Shown here: in pieces, positions 35,945-46,900 of the stretch
Position numbering within the stretch: the stretch's first letter is position 1
Layout: every line of letters begins with the position of its first letter
Assembly (NCBI GenBank): GCA_008360975.2
Contig: CM039182.1
Coordinates: forward strand, 20,432,324-20,496,323
DNA length: 64,000 nucleotides
DNA from: Lichenostomus cassidix
Lineage: Eukaryota; Chordata; Aves; Passeriformes; Meliphagidae
Reading direction: 5' to 3'
Notes under the pieces: generated by a model
The model's database searches: none
What the model saw: only the letters and a program-made list of their open reading frames with translations
What the model was told of the DNA's origin: nothing
Position numbers and translations under genes: made by a program

Positions 35945-38430
35945 AGTCCTAGAGGGAATCCTTCTCTGTCTTCAGTGTTTGCCTCTCATCCAGTGAAAAC
36001 TGACGCTCTTAGAAAGAAATGTGCTCAGGATGGCACATTGTAACCCACCCTAGGGAGCCGCGCTGGGGACCAGAGCTACTGGGATGTGACAGAGAGAGAG
36101 GGAATACAAAAAAAAAGATGCAGAAATAGAGAAAAAGTAGTTCATTTCCTGGCTGAGAAGGGTAAATGGTGTGGGAAGGAGGAGAATAAAAACATACCTG
36201 TACCGCCCTCAATAGCATACTGTGACCTCTCCAAGGCAGAGGAGAGCAGTCCCACAGCCAGGAGGGAAGGACAGGTTTCTCCCAGGAATTGAGCTAGCAG
36301 TGCTGGGTTTGTGGACCTCTGGAGTGCTCTAACATAGAAATTGTCTCTAGTGCATATGTATCCTAGGAGTCTAAGAAAAGGCTTGTGTTTGCTTCATGTG
36401 CCCTGCAAGTCAGCAGCTAGGCTTTCCTATCTACCAAGATCTTTCTACATAGTTTTTATCGTTTTAAATACCAGTAGAAATGCATACTGTGACCTTTCTA
36501 GCTATCTCCTTTTCTGCTTTTACCTAGAAAGACTCAGAGGCTAGATTTTGCTCACCTCTGTTAAATCACCATCTTCATCTATGACAGTGCCATGAAGGGA
36601 AGCCCACATAGGCAGAACAAGTGAGCTAGTAAGAAGAAAAACAGTCAAATATCTCCTAAAAAGGAAGACAAACATCCAGGTACAGAAAGCATTGATCATG
36701 CTGCCTGTGTGATCAATGGGAGTTTTGCCAATGACACAAATGGGAGTGAATTGGCAGGACTGAGAATGGAAAATATTTGCAAAGAAGTGCATCAGCTTTG
36801 TATGTATAGAAGAAAAAGCAGCTACATTAGCAACTGTCCCATTAGATAGTGCTCAAGGAAATCGAGATTCATTGCTTCTGTCTTCCAGGCATTAATTGTA
36901 CATTTTTACTCTGACTTTCAATTAGAACATTTGATCGGTCTGCACCCCTTTTTTCCCCACCCTCCATGCAATGCAATAAGCTCAAGATAGAATTTAAGTT
37001 TAGAAGAAATGAGAGAAGTCTCACACAGCAGAATGTATGAGGGTGTTTTTTCTTCAGAGACTGACTAAGACTACAGCAGTGCCTCCTCTGCAAGTGCTGA
37101 CCTGTGCCATGGGCAGACCAGGAAGTGATGTTGTTGTCAGCATCTCCAGCTACACATTCAGGGAGACCCCATTTAAACATGACTTGCACTACTGCAGGGG
37201 AGGGGTATCAACCCTCAGCAATCTCACTCAACCACATCTTTGCCACTGCCTGAGCTGTGAAAGTTTTGTGAAGATCTACCAAACACAACGGGTGGGATGT
37301 TAAACTCAATTTGCAAATTTGGAGGCCCCTTCTGAAAACATGATCCCTGATGGTAAAAATTTGTGTTGGAAGATACAACAGTGTAAGTGGTCCATGACTT
37401 CTTGCATTGGCAAATGAGCAGTGAGTGCTCTGGAGGTTACCCTGCATGACCTACAACTGGTCACTTGAAAGAGTGGCTTGGAAATTGCAGTTGAAAGCAA
37501 AACTTATAAAAATACCAGGTACTGTGTTAGATTTGAATTTTCTGGATTGCCAGAAAGTTTTCCTGATGAAATAGAAGCATATTCCATGACTCTGCTAATC
37601 AGCTAAGTTTCCATATGTGATATGATCTTCTTCATTAACCAGATATGTTCCTCCATCTCAGTTCTCTAAAATAACAGTTTTGCTGAACTACTAATTCTTA
37701 CTTTCCAACAGTCAGTTATTTCAAAACCATGGTTTTGAAAATATTGCATTCCTGTGAGCCGTCTCAGCCTTTTGCAGTAATGATATCCTAAAATACTTCT
37801 GGAGACAAATGTCTACCCTTTATTACAGAAGCAGATGCTCCTTTTAACAGTGAAGGGACAGCTACTTCCATGGCACCCTCTTTGTCAGTAACATGGGAAA
37901 ATAAAGCAATACTAAAATATGGTTGCAGCAAAGATGTCTAGTGTGTAATCTTCTCCTCTTTCATGCAAACAGTATGTTTATGGTTTTTTATATTAAAGAC
38001 ATTCTGAATATAGAAAATGAATTTTTTGTGGCAGAAAAGAGCAACAAATCTGAATATTATGAAGAACTGGGTAACCAGATGATTAAAATATATTAGGTAA
38101 TAGAAAATTGGGCAAAATATAATTGCACTTAAGGAAGAGTGATATAGTCTTTTCATATAAACTGGGAATTCATAGGTTTGAAATGAAAAAGGAGAAAAAA
38201 ACAAAGTATGTTACTCAATGATAGAGTCCCTGTAAGCAATAATTATCATGCAATTTTGAAAGACTTGGATTTGGTACTAATGTAGCATATGAAGCCTTTT
38301 CAGAAAAAAAAAAAAAGAGGGAAGTATAAAAGTCATTGTACAATATAGATTATTTGAAGTAGTTCTGCCTATCTGTGTGCTAGAAACATTAAATAAAATT
38401 AGAATTGGTGTAGGGAGTGAGGCTGACCAG
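35945..38430. other. Unique AT-rich sequence, no gene recognised
   Basis: Single-copy sequence with short open frames only (at most about 106 codons). It contains an oligo-A run at 38,304-38,316. No repeat family or coding exon could be recognised. Confidence 0.5.
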
Positions 38431-38439
38431 AGGAATAGA

Positions 38440-38795
38440 TGTTGAAACAGTTGGTTGGTACAGCTTAGCAGACTGGCTGGGTGGAAACTGGGAGACCATA
38501 TGATAGCACTCTATAAATGCATAAAGGACATATGTAGTCAGAGTAAGAAGAGCTACTTAAGCAGAAGAATCATATAAGTACAGAACAAATAAATACATAT
38601 TTTAAGAGGGAAATCATAGGAAAGGTGTTTTTAATTGTTGGTGAGATTCTGGAACAGCCTCACATAACAAGTAATTTCATATGCCTGAACATGATGAGTT
38701 TATGAGAAGAAATGTATCATATGACTGCCTGAAGTTGCAGATGAAAGGACCCAAGACCTTCCCATTCCAGTTCATATCCTGTGTTTTCTCACTTT
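38440..38795 (+). mobile_element. Ancient CR1-like relic
   Basis: The order of landmarks follows the CR1 3' region on the plus strand: CTCTATAAATGCATAAAGG, then a segment around GAGGGAAATCATAGGAAAGG, then GATTCTGGAACAGCCTC, and finally an end like GGACCC...CCCATTCCAGTTC...ATCCTGTG. Similarity is weak throughout, so this is an old, highly diverged copy or a related subfamily. Confidence 0.5.
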
Positions 38796-38799
38796 CACA

Positions 38800-41700
38800 T
38801 ACAAATCAGTGAAAAGAAGACAACAAAGATGTACAAGTGAACAGGAACCTTGAACCAATAGTCCAGATCTACTCCACACCCATCCATGCTCTGGCAAGAC
38901 GAATGGCCATAGCCAAATAACCATGTTCATGGCCATGGCTTTTCTCCAGACAGTGTGTAAAGAGTCACCGTCTGTCACCAGGGAGTAAACTGTGTGAATC
39001 ACTGTCTTCCAGCTAAATGTCACCACTGCTGCAGTATCTCAGACAGCCACTTATAGGAGGCATCCTTGGTTGGGGCCCAGAAGCAGAAGGCTGTGCAGCA
39101 AAAAATAGAAACAGTGTCCTCCCTCTGCTTTACACCAAACTGCTACAAATGCAACACTCAGCTGCTAATGTGACAAATGACAAATTCAAATTGTGTTTAA
39201 CTGATTCCAGCCTATTCCATAAAGTTGCTTGTCAAGGCAGCAAGTTCCCTCCCTGCAACAATTTCTGTCACAGAAGAATCTAAACAGCAAAGGGTCTGAG
39301 ACAGTAGACATAGAAAATTATTGGTTTATAGTAAAATACTCAAAATATTTGCATTGGCTCTGCAGCTGGGTCTCCGAATAATCATTCCCTGCCTTAAAAC
39401 AGGTAATTATTTTCTTTTGTGTCACATGAAAAGTGTCCTCTCTTGCCTTGCATCACAGATTTTCAATTCCGATTAAGTTGCACCCACAATTTCGTGTGAG
39501 GAATTGTACTTTCTCAGAACAAAGTCGTTTTCTACTGTACACTGTAAATGTGTTCTCCATGGCTGAGTCGGAAAAGCTGCAATTCACCCTCAGCACTCAG
39601 TTATGCATAGCGTGCAGGGAAAGCACTGGATTAAAATGACAGGATTGTCCTCAGGTTCTGAATATTATACTAAGCATGCTTTGGCATCTTATATTTAGAG
39701 TGAGCTATTTTATGCTCTTTTCCTCTTGACGCAATTTAGTTAATAGCCAAATTCAGTCACAAAACCACTTGTAAATAAACACCTTGTTACAGATTACAGT
39801 GTTTTCAGTCTCATAGCTCTTTGGCTCAGTCTATCAGCCAATAAAATCTGCCAATACAGTATATTAACTTCTGTCATGTTTAAGTGTTTTTATACATTAA
39901 TGGACCAGCTTGTAATTTCACCATATAGGCTATGCATTCCTGGATATACAGGATATATGAGATAAATAAGCTGTCCAAAGAAGACATTTGTATTGGCTGT
40001 TCACTGTTGGTTTCTTCCCATACTGCCCTCAGATGCAGAAGCTGCCCTGGGAGATGAATGTGCCAGGATAAGTTATCTGGGGCTCATAAAATCTTTTTTA
40101 GAAGATTGAAATAAAGTCAGTGCTTGCAAAAGACAAATCAATTATGACATTTCTGAATAGAGTGCGATGCATTTAATTAGCACAAGACATACTGGCAAAT
40201 GCTGAATTACCCAATAAATCACTGAATGCTGGAACCCATACAGAGCTGGGAATCAGCTGTCTTGTGAGATGTACAGCAAGTGATAATAGGAAGATCTGGC
40301 CATTTCTACTCCATTTTCTGCTAAATTTCTTCCATTTTGACATTTGCATGCCAGACCATTTTAATTATTTTGAAGTATCATAGAATTTCTCCAGCCTAAT
40401 CTGAGTAATCTGCCATTATCTGCATCTGCTGAGGAATGAAACATGTTTTTACGATATGCTATGGGTATGCTATTCAGTTGGAGGCAAATGGTGGAAGTTT
40501 AGCCTCTAGGAATAAAGTATTTATAAGGAAAGGTACAAACCAGGTCCCAGGGGAAAATGTTGTAGGACCAGGCCCTGTAGTGACAACTGACATTGGCCTT
40601 GATATCTTGGGGTCTCGCTGTGTGATGAGCAGAAGGGGCTTCAGGCTTTTTGCATCTGTGAGAAAGGGGAGCAGAGGAGAGGCTGAGCTTCAAGGTCTAT
40701 ATGTGCTGTCATGCTCGACACTCCTGGCCAGCAGCTCTGTGTTCCCTCCAGCAGTTACAGCCCTGTATGGGTGCATGTAGGCAGAAATGCTGTCCTGAAT
40801 GTGCAGTCATCACTCACTGTGCCCTTGCAGAGCTGCTCATCCACCTGGTGTGTGCAAGGGGTGCTTTGGGAACCATTTAACAAAATTTTATTAACGTACA
40901 AGGAATTTTTCCAATTGTTTACACTGCTCTCACCACCTCCCTTTCACTCCTGAACTCCTTCCTTTCATCTCACTTCCCTGTGCTTCATTTCAGAACATTA
41001 CAAAAAATTTAGTGGCTAGGGAAGTTTTCCAGAGACTTGAGCACCTGAGGTACTTAAGAAACAAGCCAAAAAACCAAGCCAAACAAAAAAAACCCCAAAA
41101 AATCCCCAAACCACTACAACAACAACAAAACCAAACCCCAAATAAATTCTTAAGACGCTAAGATGTCTAGATGTGCTTTTTAATTTTTTTGTATTTTGCA
41201 CTTAGTATATTTGTATTTACATCAGATTCTTGTTTGCTTGTTGCTATAAAGCTTAATCACAGCTTAAAAATAGAGTTATTTAATAGGAAGTGATTTTACT
41301 ATTTAGAAAAGCTTAGCTCCAGGCTAGACTGGTCTATCTTTAGAAATAAAATACAAAAGGCTTGCACAACAGTACTGTTGATATTGTACCTACAGTGAAA
41401 GAAAACTGCATATGCAACTACAGCCATGGGATAAGGATTTTGTACTCATTAGGTGGCCTGTGATTTTTAAAATTTAGCATTTCGTGATATTCCACCAAGC
41501 AGGAGTGGCCTACAGTCTCTGCCCATAATCCTCTATTAGGCAAAAGACCAGAACACAGCCTCTTCTTAAGAAGAAATCCAATTGGTTTTTTGTGTTGCTT
41601 GTATTTGATATTTATTTAAATCTGTATTTACCACCAGTGTGAAAATAAATATAAATTTAGTTTCCCTGCCTAATTTCTCTGTCTCTTCTGGATGAATATG

Positions 41701-42030
41701 TTCAATTCAAAATTGACATAGAATATTTCATAAGTCATTGTTCTTCTGTAGAGAGTTTATTCTCTTGTCCGTTTTACATGGTTCCATGTTTATTTTCAAC
41801 CTAGTAGTTATCACTGCTCTGAAGAGATGATCCAAGCCACTCTACCAATTTTACAAATGACAGGTGCAACTCAAATGACACTTTAGTGTTCTCCTTGTCC
41901 TCAAGGAGCCAGCAGGGTGTCCATTGGTGCTGGTTGAGATTGCCCAGGAGTAGAATTGTAAAAAAATAGACTGAGGGTCTTTTAACTTTTGTTTCTGTTC
42001 TGTTCATATAACATCAGCAGCCTCCAGCTT
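38800..42030. other. AT-rich unique sequence, no gene recognised
   Basis: Single-copy DNA. Regions at 39,680-39,900 (FOX-like GTAAATAAACA and CCAAT words) and 40,130-40,240 (GCATTTAATTAGC and TAAATCA words) have the look of conserved noncoding DNA. A low-complexity A/C stretch lies at 41,060-41,140. Confidence 0.45.
41060..41140. repeat. Low-complexity A/C-rich stretch
   Basis: This is a run of A and C tracts, including (CAA)n. It makes the opposite-strand 61-codon frame there a Val/Phe/Gly/Leu low-complexity artefact. Confidence 0.85.
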
Positions 42031-42044
42031 TTGATTTTAATTGT

Positions 42045-42420
42045 TAAGAGTGTCCTGGAGATGAGAAGGCTCAGGGGAGACCTTATCACTCTCTACAACT
42101 CCCTGAAAGGAGGTTGTAGCCATGTCGGGGTTGGTCTCTTCTCCCGGGGAACCAGTGACAGGACAAGAGGACACAGCCTTAAGCCGCACCAGGGGAGGTT
42201 TAGGTTGGACACCAGGAAGAGGTTTTTCACAGAAGGGGTGATTGGGCATTGGAATGGGCTGCTCAGGGAGCTGGTGGAGTCGCTGTCCCCAGAGGTGCTT
42301 AAGAAAAGACTGGATATGGCACTCGGTGCCATGATCTATTTTCCATGGTGGTGGTAGGTCATAGGTTGGACTTGATGATCTCAAAGGTTTTTCCAACCTA
42401 GTTTATTCTGTGATACTGTG
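42045..42420 (+). mobile_element. CR1 retrotransposon, well preserved 3' end
   Basis: This is a 5'-truncated CR1 of about 375 bases on the plus strand. It ends with the classic sequence around TTGGACTTGATGATCTCAAA, GGTTTTTCCAACC and a terminal ATTCTGTGATACTGTGA. It is the best preserved copy in the window: the frame for the end of the ORF2 protein is still uninterrupted, and the terminal region is close to the family consensus. It is therefore probably the youngest CR1 insertion here. It contains neither promoter nor reverse transcriptase core and cannot move by itself. Confidence 0.92.
42061..42357 (+). pseudogene. CR1 ORF2 C-terminal fragment, frame intact
   Basis: CR1 ORF2 encodes an endonuclease plus reverse transcriptase that copies CR1 RNA into the genome. 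Only its extreme C-terminus remains here. About 95 codons read without interruption and carry family landmarks in order: [41 protein letters not shown] and ELVES. The catalytic reverse transcriptase motifs lie upstream in the full protein and are absent. The frame runs on with a few non-CR1 codons on the left to an ATG at 41,989, which is fortuitous. Confidence 0.85.
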
Positions 42421-42424
42421 AGCA

Positions 42425-45285
42425 ATAAGTCTTTGAAATTATTGTTGTAAATAATGATAATTAGCAAATACATGCAATCATTCTTACTTGTGGAAAATTG
42501 CAGCAGAGTAAATCACAAGCCTTTAAAATGCCTTTCTAGTACTTTAAAAGTAAGGAAACCAAGATTAAAGCAGCAATTGGGCAGATGGGTAAAAATAAGA
42601 GAGGTAAAATTCTTCTATGCCCTCTCTATCCTCTAGTGCCCAATTCTACAGAAGGCTGAGTTTCCTCAAGCTCCAGCGCTTCAAAGTTTCCTCTTGCTCT
42701 AAATTTCACTAGTTCTCCTGAATGTTATGGTCTTTGAAGGCAATGAAGCACACTGATTACTCTACTAGCCATTAAGCAACACACTACCTTCCCTTTCCTG
42801 TAGTGAGTGGGTGACATCCCTGCTTTGTTTGTTTATGAAGTATAATAGGGCCACAGAATTGGAAACAGATGTAATTTGCATTCATCTGCTTCTCTGGGTC
42901 TTTCCTTAAGTTCAGAGCGGGAGAACAACTGAACAAAGATGAGTCCTTTCTATTATTTATAGTGATTATTGTCACTTCCTGGGGTATTGAGGTTTTTATT
43001 ACAGTCTGTGAAAGGGCAAGGACCTAGTACCCATTACTGAACTCTTACTCTTAGTGTGCTTACAAAACAATGTTCTGTGCAATGAAATAAATGGTTAGAA
43101 ATTCTTAAGCTTCTCGAAGTGGAAGGACATGTGAAGTCATGTGTGTAAACTAAGTTGATATACATATATTAACAGGGGGACTTCCAGGTTGGGGTGTTGC
43201 TCAGGTTACAGTTGTCCAAATAAATGATGCTCCTTTTCAAGCACATCCTCACCTGTGCGTCTGCCAAACAGCAATTGTTATATTGTGTACCATAGACCTT
43301 TATGCTGTGGTGACAAAATGTAGCCATATATTCTCTGATTCCTTGGACACCAGCATGAGCAAAATTGGAGCTTCTGTTCCAGCTCTCCAGTCTTTGGCTT
43401 CCGGTGTTATTCTGTATTATTTCAGTGTTTCATAGGCACTACAATTCTTTTTTAAAGTTGATTGCAAAGCATCACCTGACCAAAACCCTTTGTGAGCCTC
43501 TGTGCTCAAAATGACCCATTCAGAATTACAGAGCACTGTCAAAGCAAGCATGATATCCAGCAAGACCATGTCCCTGTTCATCCCCTTCGTTCCCCATCTC
43601 AGTGCATGTTGGGGAGGTGACCCAGAAAATCCCACTGGGGACTGGTGCTGAAAGTGCTCTGAGAGGGAAGGGGCTTTTGATGTTAGAGCTGCCCAAATCC
43701 TTCCTCCCAGCTCTTGGGCCCTGGGGCTTTCAGATCAAAGCTGAAGCATTACTGCAGAGAGCAAAATGGCTTGCCAAAAAAAAAAAAAAAAAAAAAAAAG
43801 GAAAGTCTGCCAACAAGAAAGATCACTGAACATTTCTGAACATTTAGGGTGTGTTTAAGAAGTATCAGCCTTCAGTTCTCACTGGAAGGAGCTCAGCAGC
43901 CCATGCAGACCTGCTTGCCATGGGAGCCAGTGCCTTCTCCCTGCCCAGAGTTTCCTACAACTCCTGCAGCCTGGCCTGAAAACAGGGAAGCTACCCCAAC
44001 CCAGAAAGGGAGTCAGCTTCTGATCCTGATGAAACAGGACAGAACAACAGACATCTCTGCTGATCATTTTCTAACACTTTGATTTAAAAAGCATTAGTGC
44101 TGAGATAAGCTGTGGGTAATGATTGCTAAAAATTTACTACAGAATTTAGACTGCTATCTTGGAGGAGCAAAGTAGTAGCCCCTTCCTATTAAATCCTGAT
44201 AAATCTTTAGTGCCAATTGTGTTACTATTCTGTTCCTCTTCTCTGTGTTTTTCCCTTTGTGCTGTTTTGAATCTTCATCACAATGTGGGTACTTCCCTTT
44301 GGGTGTCAGAAGCACCCAGATCACTTTGTGCATCCTTGGTTTTGTCTGTGCCATTAGCAAAAATTTTAAGCATGCTATGTCCTAAGGCTTGTGTTTTGGG
44401 ATTTCTAACAGTAACTTTCCTGTTCCTTTTCTCATTGCTATCACAGTCATTTTCTGAGCAAATCTATGATTCTTTACTAAGGACAATCTCTTCCAGCTTA
44501 ACTGTTCCTCATATGGCACCATATGTAGATTATCTTAAATTTAGGTGAATTAAATTTAGGGCATTTCATCAGCAATTACCATACAAACCCCCAAAATATC
44601 AGGACAGTTTGGCTTTATCTATTCTGGAAAAAATAAGTATTTCTGTCTTATTTCCTATATTTTTCCAAATCTTCCACTTTTCTTTCCTTAAGAATTCTTT
44701 CTCAAGTCTTGTATACTGTTGATGAGCCTCATAATTATAGATATTCAATTAATTGATGTTTGATGTGTGGCACATCACTTGCTTGACTAGTTCACTGGAG
44801 ACTGTTCATGGGGAAATTCCAGTGCCTTCTTTTGCATATCTGGAGCTGTAGGGATTTGGCTTCCACTTTAAATGTGCTATTTTCTATCTTCCTTCCTTCA
44901 CTGGTGCCAGTGAGAATTGAATCTGGCCTTTTGTTGGAAGCAGCAAGCGACAGCATGTACACAAAGCTGGGAATTCAGAGAGGGGCAGATGGGATTTCAG
45001 AGGCTGTTTTTGATAATTTGTCCTTACACATTTGTCCTAGTACACACGAGGCATAACAGTAGGCAAAAGAAGGGAAAATTAATCATCTTGCTAATGGACA
45101 ATTTGTCTCCTGAATGCTCCCTAATGAGGGGGGTCCCTCACAGGCTGTTGTCTTTGTAGAACTCAAGCCCCATGTGTCACTGTATATATTTCACTCTGTA
45201 ATGCAGGATTTACCTGCTGCATTACCTTTTAGAGTAGCGAATTGTGAGCTTTGTTGAGTATTTTCTGAATCATAGATATCTGACC
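42425..45285. other. Unique sequence with a poly-A run
   Basis: AT-rich single-copy DNA. A 24-base poly-A run at 43,776-43,799 follows a moderately GC-rich segment. It could be the tail of a retrocopy, but I recognise no gene in front of it and no target-site duplication. Open frames are at most about 130 codons, without domains. Confidence 0.45.
43776..43799. repeat. (A)24 run
   Basis: Twenty-four uninterrupted adenines. It may be a retroposition tail or a simple microsatellite. Confidence 0.95.
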
Positions 45286-45294
45286 TCCCTGGGC

Positions 45295-46030
45295 AACTGT
45301 CTGGTATCAATACAGGCAGGGGGATGAATGGAGCAGCCCTGCCAAGAAGGGCATGGGGGTGCTGGTGGGTGAGAGGCTGGACATCATCCAGCCATGTGCA
45401 TTCCCAGCCCAGAAAGCCAAAGGTGTTCTGGGCTGCATCCAAAGCACTGTGGGCAGCAGGGCCAGGGTGGGGATTCTGCCCCTCTGCTCTGCTCTGGTGA
45501 GATCCCATCCGGAGCGCTTCATTCAGCTCTGGGGTCCTCAGCACAGGAAGGAAATGGATGGTTGGAGCAGGCCCAGAGGAGAGCCACAAAAATTATCAGA
45601 GGGATGGAACACCTCACTTGTGAGGAAAGGCTGAGAGAATTTGGGCTGCTCAGCCTGGGGAAGAGAATACTTTGGGAAGACCTTCTAGCAGTCTCCATGT
45701 ACCTAAAGACAGCTTCCAAGAAAGATGGTGACAAACTTTTTAGAAGATCCTGTTGTGATAGGGCAAGGTATAATGGTTTTAAACTAAAAAGGGGTAGATT
45801 TTAATTAGATCTAAGGTAGACATTTTTACAATGAGGGTGGAGGGACTCTGGAACAAGTTGCCCATGGAGGGGGTGGATACCCCATCCCTAGAAATATTCA
45901 AAGTTTGACTAGATAGGGTTCTTAGCAACCTGATCTAGTTGAAGATATCCCTGCTCCTTGCAGGGACTGTTGGACCAATGACCTTTAAAGGTCCCTGCCA
46001 ACCCAAACTATTCTATGGTTCTATGATCTT
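45295..46030 (+). mobile_element. CR1 retrotransposon, longest copy in the window
   Basis: About 735 bases of CR1 on the plus strand, 5'-truncated, reach the proper 3' end: GGACCAATGACCTTTAAAGGTCC, then CAACCCAAACTATTCTATGGTTCTATGA. It includes the C-terminal part of ORF2 (annotated separately) and the 3' untranslated region. The middle part, at 45,770-45,830, is degraded by small changes. The copy is older than the one at 42 kb, judged by its frameshift and stop codons. Confidence 0.92.
45353..45804 (+). pseudogene. CR1 ORF2 C-terminal part, frameshifted
   Basis: The remains of the C-terminal region of the CR1 ORF2 reverse transcriptase. From about 45,353 to 45,558 one frame shows family landmarks (MGVLVGERLD, AAQKA-like FPAQKAKGVLGCI, ILPLCSALVRSHPE, LWGPQHRKEMD). 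After about 45,560 the homology moves to another frame (QRRATKIIRGMEHL, RLREFGLLSLGKR, then a tail ending GFKLKRGRF). Compared with the family pattern, a single base appears to be missing at about 45,560, between the codons for MD and LE. The copy has no endonuclease or catalytic motifs and is dead. Confidence 0.85.
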
Positions 46031-46092
46031 CATAGTCAAGAACATTAATTGCTAGTTCTTGTTCTGTAATTCCTTGCACTAACAAAGAAAGT

Positions 46093-46114
46093 AAAAGTCT
46101 TTATTAAGACTTTT
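46093..46114. repeat. Perfect 9-bp inverted repeat
   Basis: AAAAGTCTT and its exact reverse complement flank a 4-base loop about 60 bases after the CR1 3' end. It is probably incidental in AT-rich DNA. Confidence 0.7.
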
Positions 46115-46229
46115 GATTAAGTAAAGTTATATTAAGACTTAAGCATTTTATATCATATAGTTTTTACATCTATTATATCTTCAAAATACCTTTCTCCTTA
46201 GCACTCCAAATATGAGTTGGCATTTGACC

Positions 46230-46900
46230 ATATATATATTTTGGCAGAGATGAGAGCAAGTTAACAGGCTGATGGCATTTTAATTATTTTATTGAGATGG
46301 CATTGGCCCAGCATGCTCATTGGAATTTACAAATATGCGTTGATTTATATTTTATTTTGTAAACCAGGCCCAAGAGGCTGACTAATTAGAAACATGACTC
46401 AAAGCTATAAGGCGTACTTATTGATTCAGATCATGAAAAGACCAGAATGATCAAAAGCAAACATCTATCTCCCTCTTCATCTGGGGTTCAGGAGGTTAAG
46501 TGCCATTTGCCTCAAATCCCTGGCATTAGCTCTCTCTGTGTAATGGAGAAGACAATTAGCATCTACAGCTATTCAGTTTTAGTATGTACTGTTTTGTTTA
46601 AAACAATGTGCTTTGCATGATTAAACCATGCATAATAATCTATTATCAACTCCTTTCATTAGCTGATATTTAGGTTTTTTCTCCCCTTAATTTATATTTT
46701 TCATTCTATTTATTTAGAGTTTGAAATGTATGGTTTCATTTTAGAAGAAATAGACTGATTGGCTAAATATACAGGTTTTGTGCTGCACATCTAATTAACA
46801 TACCACAGCAGCATCTAATCACTTCATTAGTTACTTGGGACCAATTTAAAATGGCATCAACACTTCTGTGTTGCCATAATGCAGCAAAAATGCTAAAATG
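46230..46900. promoter_or_regulatory. Likely conserved developmental enhancer
   Basis: Single-copy AT-rich DNA with a high density of developmental transcription factor words: a SOX core ACAATG at 46,603-46,608, an octamer-like TTTGCAT at 46,612-46,618 followed by GATTAA, ATGCAT at 46,628-46,633, TAATTA at 46,792-46,797, and several further TAAT, CCAAT and TGATT elements. There are no simple repeats and no substantial coding frame. This texture is typical of deeply conserved vertebrate noncoding elements. The call is an inference from composition; its target gene is unknown. Confidence 0.35.
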
